Positions 52,359 to 60,705 of a DNA stretch of 64,000 bases are shown here, one piece after another. Made by a program: the position numbers and the translations under genes. This DNA comes from Streptomyces qaidamensis (GTDB taxonomy: Bacteria; Actinomycetota; Actinomycetes; Streptomycetales; Streptomycetaceae), in NCBI RefSeq assembly GCF_001611795.1, contig NZ_CP015098.1:8060001-8124000 (forward strand), read 5' to 3'. Each line of letters starts with the position of its first letter. Within the stretch, counting starts at the first letter, position 1. Below the pieces are notes generated by a model. It was not told where the DNA came from. It did not search any database and saw only the letters and a program-made list of their open reading frames with translations.

Positions 52359-53798
52359 CTACGCGGACGTCTCCGACCGGTCCTGGCCCCACAGCGTGTG
52401 GAACGACCCGTCCCGGTCCACCCTGCGGTAGGTGTGCGCACCGAAGTAGTCCCGCTGCCCCTGCGTCAGCGCCGCCGGCAGCCGCTCCGCGCGCAGGGCG
52501 TCGTAGTAGGCGAGAGCAGCCGCGAAACCGGGCGTCGGCACGCCCTGGCGGGTCGCGGCGACCAGCACCTCACGCCAGTCGTCCTGCGCGTCCGCGATCT
52601 CCTGCGCGAACGTCGTGTCCGACAGCAGGCTCGGCAGGTCGGGACGGGCGTCGTACGCGGCGCGGATCCGGTCCAGGAACGCCGCGCGGATGATGCAGCC
52701 GCCCCGCCACAGCGCGGACACCGCACCGAGGTCGATGTCCCAGCCGTACTCGCCACGGGCGGCGTCGATCTCGTGGAAGCCCTGCGTGTACGACACGATC
52801 TTCGACGCGTACAGCGCCTGCTCCACCCGGTCCGCGAACGCCCGGGCCTCCGCCTCGCTCAGCGGCTTCGCCTTCGGGCCGGCCAGTCCGCGCGAGGCCT
52901 CCCGCAGGGCCGCGTGGCCCGACAGCGACCGCGCGAACACCGCCTCGGCGATACCGGACACCGGCACACCCAGGTCCAGCGCGATCTGCACGGTCCAGCG
53001 GCCGGTGCCCTTCTGCTCGGCCTGGTCCACCACCACGTCCACGAACGGCTTGCCCGTCTCCGCGTCGACGTGCGACAGCACCTCTGCCGTGATCTCGATC
53101 AGGTACGAGTCGAGACGGCCCTGGTTCCAGGTGCGGAAGATCTCCGCGATCTCGGCGGGGGAGTAGCCGGCGACGTCCCGCAGCAGCTGGTACGCCTCGC
53201 CGATGAGCTGCATGTCCGCGTACTCGATGCCGTTGTGCACCATCTTCACGAAGTGCCCGGCACCGTCCGGACCGACATGGGAGACGCACGGCGAGCCGTC
53301 CGCGGCCTTCGCCGAGATCTTCTCCAGCATCGGGCCCAGCGAGTCGTAGGATTCCTTCGGGCCGCCCGGCATGATGCTCGGGCCGTTCAGCGCGCCCTCC
53401 TCACCGCCGGAGACACCCATGCCGACGAAGTGGATGCCCTGCTCGCGCAGGTCCCGCTCACGGCGCCGGGTGTCGGCGAAGTGCGCGTTGCCACCGTCGA
53501 TGATCATGTCGCCGGGCTCCAGCAGCGGCGCGAACTCCTGGATCACGGCGTCCGTCGGCTCACCGGCCTTCACCATCACGACCAGCCGCCGCGGACGCTC
53601 CAGCGCCGCCACGAAGTCCTTGGCGCTCTCGCACGCCACGAACTCCCCCTCGCCGCCGAACTCCTCCACCAGAGCGTGCATGCGCGCGGGCGTCCGGTTG
53701 TGCACCGCGACCGTGTAGCCGTTGCGGGCGAAGTTGCGGGCGAGGTTGCGGCCCATGACCGCGAGACCCGTGACGCCGATCTGCGCTGTACTGCTCAT
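52359..53798 (-). CDS. gnd: 6-phosphogluconate dehydrogenase (decarboxylating)
   Basis: A 479-residue enzyme of the pentose phosphate pathway making ribulose-5-phosphate and NADPH. NADP motif IGVTGLAVMGRNLARN (7-22) and HNRTP; signature IMPGGPKESYDSLGPML (about 130), and the catalytic GAGHFVKMVHNGIEYADMQLIGE (about 180-200). LDRIRAAYDARPDLPSLL and the C-terminal QRDYFGAHTYRRVD are typical of the long form. ATG behind AGGAGCG. Confidence 0.97.
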   Translation of the reverse strand: MSSTAQIGVTGLAVMGRNLARNFARNGYTVAVHNRTPARMHALVEEFGGEGEFVACESAKDFVAALERPRRLVVMVKAGEPTDAVIQEFAPLLEPGDMIIDGGNAHFADTRRRERDLREQGIHFVGMGVSGGEEGALNGPSIMPGGPKESYDSLGPMLEKISAKAADGSPCVSHVGPDGAGHFVKMVHNGIEYADMQLIGEAYQLLRDVAGYSPAEIAEIFRTWNQGRLDSYLIEITAEVLSHVDAETGKPFVDVVVDQAEQKGTGRWTVQIALDLGVPVSGIAEAVFARSLSGHAALREASRGLAGPKAKPLSEAEARAFADRVEQALYASKIVSYTQGFHEIDAARGEYGWDIDLGAVSALWRGGCIIRAAFLDRIRAAYDARPDLPSLLSDTTFAQEIADAQDDWREVLVAATRQGVPTPGFAAALAYYDALRAERLPAALTQGQRDYFGAHTYRRVDRDGSFHTLWGQDRSETSA

Positions 53799-54148
53799 TC
53801 GGTTCGCTCCTAAAGACCTCGGTATCGGTGCTGCCGGTGGGAGGTGCCCACGGGCATCCCCCGTCGACCATCCTGACGTGCCGCTACTTCGACCGCACGC
53901 CCGGGTCGCACGGCGTGGCGCAGGCTGATACGGACGAGAGCCCCGTCGCACTCAGCCGACGGGTGCGCCCCGCGCACGTCGCACCGGCGCACGGTGTGCC
54001 GTACACGGTGCACCACCGTGGCGCGCGTCGCGCAACAGGGGCCTCATACCGGCCATTTGGACTCCTGGGCGGCGAAAAGCCGTCTTGTTCTGGCCGGTTC
54101 GCAGCGCTTACTTTTGCCCCTCCTGACGCATGTCTAGGGGGGCTTTCG
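53799..54148. other. 350-nt promoter region between gnd and the Rpf-like gene
   Basis: No gene seen. It must hold two divergent promoters. Several short GC palindromes occur (for example around 53955-54015). I looked for the cyclic-di-AMP riboswitch known upstream of some streptomycete rpf genes and saw no convincing match. Confidence 0.5.
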
Positions 54149-55378
54149 ATGGCCGTACGCGGCCGGCACCGCCGGTATCAGCCGAACAGGATCAACCGCG
54201 CCTCGCTCACCGTCACGGCGGGCGGCGCGGGCATGGCACTGCCGTTCATGGGCACCGGCGCCGCCCAGGCGGCGGACGTGGACACCTGGAACAAGGTCGC
54301 CGCCTGCGAGTCCACCAGCAACTGGAGCATCAACACCGGCAACGGCTTCTACGGCGGACTGCAGTTCACCCAGTCCACCTGGGAGGCCTACGGCGGCCGG
54401 GCCTATGCGGCCCGCGCGGACCTCGCGAGCAAGGACCAGCAGATCGCCGTCGCGGAGAAGGTCCTGGACGGGCAGGGGCCGGGCGCCTGGCCGGTCTGTT
54501 CCGTACGGGCCGGACTGACCCGGGGCGGCGCCGAGCCCGACATCCGGCCGGCCGCCGAGCGCACGCAGCAGAAGGACACGAAGAAGAAGACCTCCATCGA
54601 GGACGTACGGCCGCAGTCCACGCCGCAGTCCCGGGCGGGCAACGCCGAGATGTACACCGTGGTCCGCGGCGACACCCTCTCCCGCATCGCGGACGACCAG
54701 GACGTCCGGGGCGGCTGGCGGGGCCTGTACGTCGCCAACCGCTCGACCATAGGGTCCGACCCCGATCTGATCGTGCCCGGCCAGCGCCTGGCGCTGCGCG
54801 GCGAGGGCGCCACGAAGACGCGGCCCGAGCACAAGCCCGCGCCGTCGGCCAAGCCCGCGCCGTCGGCCAAGCCCGCGACGAAGAAGCCGGCCCAGGACCG
54901 TGCCAAGGAGCGGCCCAAGGAGCGGTCCAAGGACGAGAGCAGGGAGCGCGCCGACCGGTCCACGGCCACCCGGCAGGGTTTCGTAGCCCCCGTCAACGCC
55001 TCCCTCGGGACGCCCTACCGCAAGGCGGGGTCTTCCTGGTCGAAGGGCTACCACACCGGCATCGACTTCCCCGTGCCCACCGGCACATCGGTCAAGTCGG
55101 TCGCGTCGGGCAGCGTCGTCAGCGCGGGATGGGGCGGCTCGTACGGCTACCAGGTCGTGGTCCGGCACGCCGACGGCCGCTACAGCCAGTACGCCCACCT
55201 CTCCGCGATCTCCGTGCGGGACGGGCAGTCGGTGAGCGCCGGCCAGCGCATCGGCCGCTCCGGCTCCACCGGCAACAGCTCGGGCCCGCATCTGCACTTC
55301 GAGGTGCGGACGGGGCCCGGCTTCGGCTCGGACGTCGACCCGGTGGCGTACCTCCGGGCCGGCGGCGTCAGGATCTGA
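54149..55378 (+). CDS. Rpf-LysM-M23 secreted cell wall hydrolase
   Basis: A 409-residue secreted protein. Signal region AVRGRHRRYQPNRINRAS plus hydrophobic VTAGGAGMALPFMGTGAAQA; then a resuscitation-promoting-factor domain (DTWNKVAACESTSNWSINTG, catalytic Glu in CES, about 48-125), a LysM repeat (YTVVRGDTLSRIADDQ, about 168-215), an Ala/Lys/Pro linker with two APSAKP repeats, and an M23 endopeptidase (HTGIDFPVPTGT, about 308; SGPHLHFEV, about 380) with all zinc ligands. It cleaves both glycan and peptide of peptidoglycan, for spore germination or growth. GGGGGG ribosome site. Its 3' end overlaps the next convergent gene by 11 bp. Confidence 0.94.
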   Translation: MAVRGRHRRYQPNRINRASLTVTAGGAGMALPFMGTGAAQAADVDTWNKVAACESTSNWSINTGNGFYGGLQFTQSTWEAYGGRAYAARADLASKDQQIAVAEKVLDGQGPGAWPVCSVRAGLTRGGAEPDIRPAAERTQQKDTKKKTSIEDVRPQSTPQSRAGNAEMYTVVRGDTLSRIADDQDVRGGWRGLYVANRSTIGSDPDLIVPGQRLALRGEGATKTRPEHKPAPSAKPAPSAKPATKKPAQDRAKERPKERSKDESRERADRSTATRQGFVAPVNASLGTPYRKAGSSWSKGYHTGIDFPVPTGTSVKSVASGSVVSAGWGGSYGYQVVVRHADGRYSQYAHLSAISVRDGQSVSAGQRIGRSGSTGNSSGPHLHFEVRTGPGFGSDVDPVAYLRAGGVRI

Positions 55379-57164
55379 CCCGCATGCGCTGCCGGTCGAT
55401 CACGGGCAACGGGACGTACGGGATGCCGTAGAAGGGCACGTAGGAGAACGGGCGATCGTCGTCGGAGGCCGCCACCACCGACGACTGCCCGCCCTCGTAC
55501 GAGGCATCCGCCCCGCCGGCCGCTGCTGCTCCGGGCCCCGGCAGGAGCACGGCGGCCGGTGTGTCCGGTACGGCTACGGCGCCCACTGCCGCGGCCACCG
55601 GCTCCGGCACGCGCGCGGCCGCCGTTTCCTGCGGCCTTGGCGCGAGCACGGCGGCCGGTGTGTCAGGCACGAGGAATGCCGCTGTCGCCTGCGGGCCGGG
55701 CGCGAGTACCGCGGCCGGTGCGTCCGCTCCGGACACGGGACCCGCCGCCGCGGCCACCGGCTCCGGCACGCGCAGGTCCACCGCTTCCTGCGGCCTTGGC
55801 GCGAGCACGGCGACAGGTGCATCCGGTGGCGGTACGCGGGCTGCGGCTGATTCCCGCGGCCTCGGCACGAATACCGCGGCCGGTTCGTCCGCTCCAGACG
55901 CGATCCCCGCGGGCGATGCGTCCTCTCCAGGCACAAGTACCGCGGCCGGTGCGTCCGTCCCGGACACGGGACCCGCCGCCGCGGCCACCGGCTCCGGTAC
56001 GCGCACGCCCGCCGTTTCGTCCGGCCTCGGCACGATCACCGTGGTCGGTGCGCCCGGCCCCGGCACGAGTACCGCCGTCGCCACAGGTCGCTGTACGAGC
56101 ACGTCCGCCCCGCGTACCCCGGCCGGCCCGGCCTGCGCCCCGGCAGGGACCCCGAGGCTCGCCGGTTCTCCCACCGGCTCGGGCAGGCCGCCCCGGCCCG
56201 CCCGCTCCGGCGCCCGGCGCACCCGGCGCGGGCCTGCGGCCGGCAGGGCCCGCGCGCCCGCCCCGCCCGGCACCTCCGCACGCCCGGCGGGAACCGCGTC
56301 CGGGTGCTCGTGCGCGGGAACCGCGTCAGTGTGCTCGTGCGTGAGCCGCTCCGTCGTGAGCAGGATCAGGCCGCCCGCCGCGACCACACCGCAGCCCAGC
56401 GCGAGCACCGTGCCCGTCGTGCCGTAGCGGAAGGTTTCTCCGAACATCGTGATGCCCACCGCGGCCGCCACCACCGGGTTCACGACCGTCAGCGTGGCCA
56501 GCGGGGCCGCGAGGCCGGCGCCCCGGTAGGAGGCCTGCGACAGCAGCATGCCGGTCGTGGCCAGGACGCCGATCACGGCGAGGGACGGCACGTCCGCCGC
56601 CGACACACCGCCGGTCCAGTCGACCGCGACGGTCTTCGTGAACACCGAGGACATGCCGAACGCGATGCCGGAGGCGGTGGCCAGCAGCATGCTGCGGACC
56701 GCCGGGTGCCGGTGCGCGGCCCGGGCGGCGATCATCAGCGCCACCACCACACCGGCCGTCACGACGGCGACGGCCACCCGCTCCGGCGCGGTCAGCGACC
56801 GCGCGTCGGACGCGGCGACCAGGGACAGCAGACCGGCGAGCCCCACCGTCGCCATGATCGCGCCCCGCCAGGCCGTGGCACCGGCCCTGCGGCCGACGAA
56901 CAGCGCCGCCATCGGCAGGGCCACCACGATGGTCAGCGCGCCGAGCGGCTGGACCAGGCTCAGCGGCCCGTAGGCCAGCGCCACCACGTGCAGCAGACCG
57001 CCGAGGCCGTTCAGCCCGACCGCCGCCCACCAGCCCGGCCGCCGCAGCGGCGCGTACTGCTCGCCCGGCGACGACTCCGCCACCCGCTCCTGCACGATCG
57101 CACCGCCCGCGTAGGCGAACGCGGAGACGAGGGACAGCAGGACGGACAACGCGAGGGCGCTCAT
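55368..57164 (-). CDS. EamA/DMT permease with long repetitive tail
   Basis: A 598-residue protein. Residues 1-285 are a ten-helix drug/metabolite-transporter-type permease (SALALSVLLSLVSAFAYAGG ... GLILLTTERLTHEH). Residues about 290-598 are Ala/Pro/Val-rich with imperfect repeats such as PEPVAAAAGPVSGADAPAAV and LAPRPQET, ending in an aromatic YVPFYGIPYVPLPVIDRQRM segment. The tail is not part of the family and likely faces the cytosol or wall. ATG behind AGAGGAG. Confidence 0.85.
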   Translation of the reverse strand: MSALALSVLLSLVSAFAYAGGAIVQERVAESSPGEQYAPLRRPGWWAAVGLNGLGGLLHVVALAYGPLSLVQPLGALTIVVALPMAALFVGRRAGATAWRGAIMATVGLAGLLSLVAASDARSLTAPERVAVAVVTAGVVVALMIAARAAHRHPAVRSMLLATASGIAFGMSSVFTKTVAVDWTGGVSAADVPSLAVIGVLATTGMLLSQASYRGAGLAAPLATLTVVNPVVAAAVGITMFGETFRYGTTGTVLALGCGVVAAGGLILLTTERLTHEHTDAVPAHEHPDAVPAGRAEVPGGAGARALPAAGPRRVRRAPERAGRGGLPEPVGEPASLGVPAGAQAGPAGVRGADVLVQRPVATAVLVPGPGAPTTVIVPRPDETAGVRVPEPVAAAAGPVSGTDAPAAVLVPGEDASPAGIASGADEPAAVFVPRPRESAAARVPPPDAPVAVLAPRPQEAVDLRVPEPVAAAAGPVSGADAPAAVLAPGPQATAAFLVPDTPAAVLAPRPQETAAARVPEPVAAAVGAVAVPDTPAAVLLPGPGAAAAGGADASYEGGQSSVVAASDDDRPFSYVPFYGIPYVPLPVIDRQRMRVRS

Positions 57165-57374
57165 CGGCTGCTCCTCTGCGTCAGGCGGGGGCGCTCGGCC
57201 CGGCGCGGCGAAAGGTGGGCTTTCATGACCAACACCCTGCCGTGTCCAGGTCTTCCCGTCGTCGTCCCTGAGCACTCATTGGGTCCTACTGCCGGTGGAG
57301 TACGCGAGGAACCCCCTCATCCCCAGGGTGGGTGAGTCCGGTCGGGGGCCACCGGGTCGCGTCCCTTAGGGGCC

Positions 57375-58130
57375 TTGGTACTACTGCTCTTCGTGGACCT
57401 CGACCCCGACCTCGCCGCGCTCCGCCCGCTCGCCGGCTTCTTCGTGCTGCGCACGGAACGAGCATCGGCCGGGTCTCTTCCCACTCTCGCACAGGCCTAC
57501 GCCGCCACGTCACCGGATGTGTCAGTAAATCCCCTGATTTTTCGTGTCCGTAAGGTCGCGACCGCCCTGCGCGCCCCGGAGTTGCGCGTCGCCGCGTCCG
57601 TGACCCACCAGGGACTCGCGGCCCGGCTCTGGTCGATCGCCCTCGGCTGCGCCGCGCTCTACGGCTCCGTCCCCGACCTCGACGCCCGGCTGCTGCACTG
57701 GGACGCCGACGGCAGCGCCCCCGACGACCTGTGGCTGACGGACGTACGGCAGTTGCCGGGGGACGCGCCGTCCCTCGCGGACGTCGTCCTGCACGGCCAC
57801 CTCGTCCCGCTGGCGGCGGCCCTGCGCGCCCACCACGGCCTCGCACCGGGCCTGCTGCGCGGCAACGCCGCCTCCGCCCTGGCCGGTGCCGCCCGGGAAC
57901 TGGACCGCTGGGCCGGGCGGCACGACCGTACGGACGTCGCCGCCCGGGCCCGGTCCCTGGCCGCCGAACTCCTCGCGCACCCCCTGCTCACCGGCGCCGG
58001 GACCCTCACCGGCACCGCGTTCCGGCGCCGCAGCTGCTGCCTGTACTACCGGGTGCCCGGCGGGGGCGTCTGCGGCGACTGCTGCTTCCCGCGGCCGCCC
58101 CGCTCTTCCCCACGCGCCCCTTCTGGGTGA
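57375..58130 (+). CDS. FhuF-type (2Fe-2S) ferric-siderophore reductase
   Basis: A 251-residue protein with the FhuF C-terminal cluster motif CC-x10-C-x2-C in RRSCCLYYRVPGGGVCGDCC (about 225-243), which binds a 2Fe-2S cluster. The helical body (LPTLAQAYAATSPD, FRVRKVATAL, LAARLWSIALGCAALYG) fits the family. It should reduce iron in imported siderophores in the cytosol. No iron box is visible upstream. The TTG start (57375) is uncertain; GTG 57393 is an alternative. Confidence 0.82.
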   Translation: MVLLLFVDLDPDLAALRPLAGFFVLRTERASAGSLPTLAQAYAATSPDVSVNPLIFRVRKVATALRAPELRVAASVTHQGLAARLWSIALGCAALYGSVPDLDARLLHWDADGSAPDDLWLTDVRQLPGDAPSLADVVLHGHLVPLAAALRAHHGLAPGLLRGNAASALAGAARELDRWAGRHDRTDVAARARSLAAELLAHPLLTGAGTLTGTAFRRRSCCLYYRVPGGGVCGDCCFPRPPRSSPRAPSG

Positions 58131-58169
58131 CCATGAAAGGGAACGGCCGCTGAGAGCAGGGAGTTGCGG

Positions 58170-59321
58170 GTGCGTGTCGGACTGCTGACCCGGGAGTACC
58201 CGCCGGATGTGTACGGCGGAGCGGGCGTCCATGTGGAGTTCCTCGCCCGCGAGCTCAGACCGCTCGTCGACCTGGACGTGCACTGCTGGGGGGAGGGCCG
58301 CGCCGACGGCGTGCTGCGCCACCGGCCCTGGTCCGCGCTCGACGGCGCCAACGACGCGCTGCGCACCTTCTCCGTCGACCTCGCGATGGCCGCCGCCCTC
58401 GAAGGCCGCGAGCTCGTCCACTCCCACACCTGGTACGCCAACCTCGGCGGCCACCTCGCCAAGCTCCTGTACGGCATCCCGCACGTGATGACCGCGCACT
58501 CCCTGGAGCCCCTGCGCCCCTGGAAGGCCGAGCAGCTCGGTGGCGGCTACGAACTGTCCAGCTGGGCGGAACGCACCGCGATCGAGGCCGCCGACGCGGT
58601 GATCGCCGTCTCCGGAGCCATGCGCGAGGACATCCTCGGCTGCTACCCGGGGCTGGACCCGGAGCGGGTCCACGTCGTGCACAACGGCATCGACACGAGC
58701 CTGTACCGGCCCGACCACGGCACGGACGCCCTGGACCGGATCGGCCTGGACCGCTCCCGCCCGTACGTGCTGTTCGTCGGCCGGATCACCCGGCAGAAGG
58801 GCGTGCCCCACCTGTTGCGCGCGGTGCGGGACATCGACCCGGCCGCACAGGTCGTGCTGTGCGCGGGCGCACCGGACACACCGGAAATCGACCAGGAGTT
58901 CCGCGAGCTGTTCGGTGAGCTGAGCGCGGTCCGCGACGGGGTGTTCTGGCTTCCCAAGATGCTGCCGCGCCCGGAGGTGATCCAGCTCCTCACACACGCC
59001 GCCCTGTTCGTCTGCCCCTCGGTGTACGAGCCGCTCGGCATCGTGAACCTGGAGGCGATGGCCTGCGGCACCCCCGTGGTGGCCTCGGCGGTCGGCGGCA
59101 TTCCCGAAGTGGTGGACGACGGCACGACAGGGCTGCTCGTCCCGCCCGGCGACGCCTTCGAGGCGGGGCTCGCCCGGGCCATGGACGCCGTCCTGGGCGA
59201 CCCGGAGGCCGCCCGGAGGATGGGCGAGGCCGGGCGCGAGCGCGCGGTCGGCGAGTTCGGCTGGGACGCGGTGGCCCGCCGCACGGTCCGGCTCTACGAG
59301 GAGATCGTCAAACAGGCTTAG
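58170..59321 (+). CDS. glgM: GlgM/GlgA-type glycosyltransferase (maltose-1-phosphate or glycogen synthase)
   Basis: A 383-residue GT-B enzyme of the actinobacterial GlgA/GlgM group (Rv1212c type): RVGLLTREYPPDVYGGAGVHVEFLAREL at the N-terminus, HSHTWYANLGGHLAKLLYGIPHVMTAHSLEPLRPWK, VLFVGRITRQKGVPHLL and the EX7E region CPSVYEPLGIVNLEAMACGTPVVAS. In mycobacteria it makes maltose-1-phosphate from ADP-glucose for GlgE. Start GTG 58170, behind GGAG; TTG 58164 is too close to the ribosome site. Confidence 0.9.
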   Translation: MRVGLLTREYPPDVYGGAGVHVEFLARELRPLVDLDVHCWGEGRADGVLRHRPWSALDGANDALRTFSVDLAMAAALEGRELVHSHTWYANLGGHLAKLLYGIPHVMTAHSLEPLRPWKAEQLGGGYELSSWAERTAIEAADAVIAVSGAMREDILGCYPGLDPERVHVVHNGIDTSLYRPDHGTDALDRIGLDRSRPYVLFVGRITRQKGVPHLLRAVRDIDPAAQVVLCAGAPDTPEIDQEFRELFGELSAVRDGVFWLPKMLPRPEVIQLLTHAALFVCPSVYEPLGIVNLEAMACGTPVVASAVGGIPEVVDDGTTGLLVPPGDAFEAGLARAMDAVLGDPEAARRMGEAGRERAVGEFGWDAVARRTVRLYEEIVKQA

Positions 59322-59372
59322 CGGGTACTGCTCAGGGGCAGGCATCGGGAAATCGGCGTGAGGGGAGCGGCC

Positions 59373-60593
59373 ATGCGTGGTGGTGGTCCTTCGGTCCTGG
59401 GGATCGTGCTGGCGGGCGGCGAGGGCAAACGGCTGATGCCCCTGACCGCGGACCGTGCCAAACCGGCGGTGACCTTCGGTGGCACGTACCGTCTGGTCGA
59501 CTTCGTCCTGTCCAACCTCGTCAACGCCGACATCCTGCGCATCTGCGTCCTGACGCAGTACAAGTCGCACTCGCTGGACCGGCACATCACCATGACCTGG
59601 CGGATGTCCAACCTGCTCGGCAACTACGTCACGCCGGTGCCCGCACAACAGCGCCTCGGCCCGCGCTGGTACCTCGGCAGCGCCGACGCGATCCTGCAGT
59701 CGCTGAACCTGATCTACGACGAGCGCCCCGAGTACGTGGCCGTCTTCGGCGCCGACCACGTCTACCGCATGGACCCCCGTCAGATGCTCGCCCAGCACAT
59801 CGAGAGCGGTGCGGGCGTGACGGTGGCCGGGATCCGGGTGCCGCGCACCGAGTCCTCCTCCTTCGGGGTGATCACCCCCGGCTCGGACGGGCAGACGGTG
59901 GAGCGTTTCCTGGAGAAGCCGGCCGACCCGCCCGGTCTCGTGGACGACCCCAGCTGCGTCTTCGCCTCGATGGGCAACTACATCTTCACCACCAAGGCCC
60001 TCATCGAGGCGCTGAGGCGGGACGCTGAGGACGAGTCCTCCGTGCACGACATGGGCGGTTCGATCCTGCCCCAGCTCACCGACCGGGGTGAGGCCGCGCT
60101 CTACGACTTCAGCGCCAACCACGTGCCCGGCGAGACCACCCGCGACCAGGGCTACTGGCGCGACGTCGGGACGCTGGACGCCTACTACGAGGCCCACATG
60201 GACCTCATCGCCGAGCGCCCCGCCTTCAACCTGTACAACCGCAGCTGGCCGATCTACACGCACTCGTACCAGCTCTCGCCGGCCCGGTTCAACGCGGGCG
60301 GCATCGCCAGCGAGTCCATCATCAGCGCGGGCTGCCTGGTGCGCGGGCAGGTCACACGGTCCGTGCTGTCGCCGGGGGTGGTGGTCGACCCGGGAGCCGT
60401 GGTGCAGGGTTCGGTGCTGCATGACAACGTGCACATCGGCCGGGGCGCGGTGGTGCGCGGCGCCGTCCTCGACAAGAACGTCGAGGTGCCGCCGGGCGCG
60501 ACCATCGGCGTCAATCCCGAGCGGGACGCGGAGCTGTACACGGTGTCCAAGGGCGGCGTGATCGCCCTGGGGAAGGGGCAGTTGGTCACCTGA
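59373..60593 (+). CDS. glgC: ADP-glucose pyrophosphorylase
   Basis: A 406-residue nucleotidyltransferase making ADP-glucose: VLGIVLAGGEGKRLMPLTADRAKPAVTFGGTYRLVDF (nucleotide loop), QQRLGPRWYLGSADAILQSL, VAVFGADHVYRMD, VERFLEKPADPPG (substrate Glu-Lys) and a C-terminal left-handed beta helix (VTRSVLSPGVVVDPGAVVQGS). ATG 59373 behind GGGGAG, 51 nt after glgM. Supplies the substrate of GlgM. Confidence 0.96.
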   Translation: MRGGGPSVLGIVLAGGEGKRLMPLTADRAKPAVTFGGTYRLVDFVLSNLVNADILRICVLTQYKSHSLDRHITMTWRMSNLLGNYVTPVPAQQRLGPRWYLGSADAILQSLNLIYDERPEYVAVFGADHVYRMDPRQMLAQHIESGAGVTVAGIRVPRTESSSFGVITPGSDGQTVERFLEKPADPPGLVDDPSCVFASMGNYIFTTKALIEALRRDAEDESSVHDMGGSILPQLTDRGEAALYDFSANHVPGETTRDQGYWRDVGTLDAYYEAHMDLIAERPAFNLYNRSWPIYTHSYQLSPARFNAGGIASESIISAGCLVRGQVTRSVLSPGVVVDPGAVVQGSVLHDNVHIGRGAVVRGAVLDKNVEVPPGATIGVNPERDAELYTVSKGGVIALGKGQLVT

Positions 60594-60705
60594 GCCGCGG
60601 CGGCGCCGGGGGCTTTGTCCTGTCTCTGGACGAAGTTCGGGATCCGTGTTGTCATGCCTTCGTCCTCCCTAGTCGTGCACATGGCAACGTTGGCATGGAG
60701 GTTCC

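Noticed and set aside
53799..54148. Cyclic-di-AMP riboswitch upstream of the Rpf-like gene
   Set aside because: No recognisable conserved core could be found by eye.
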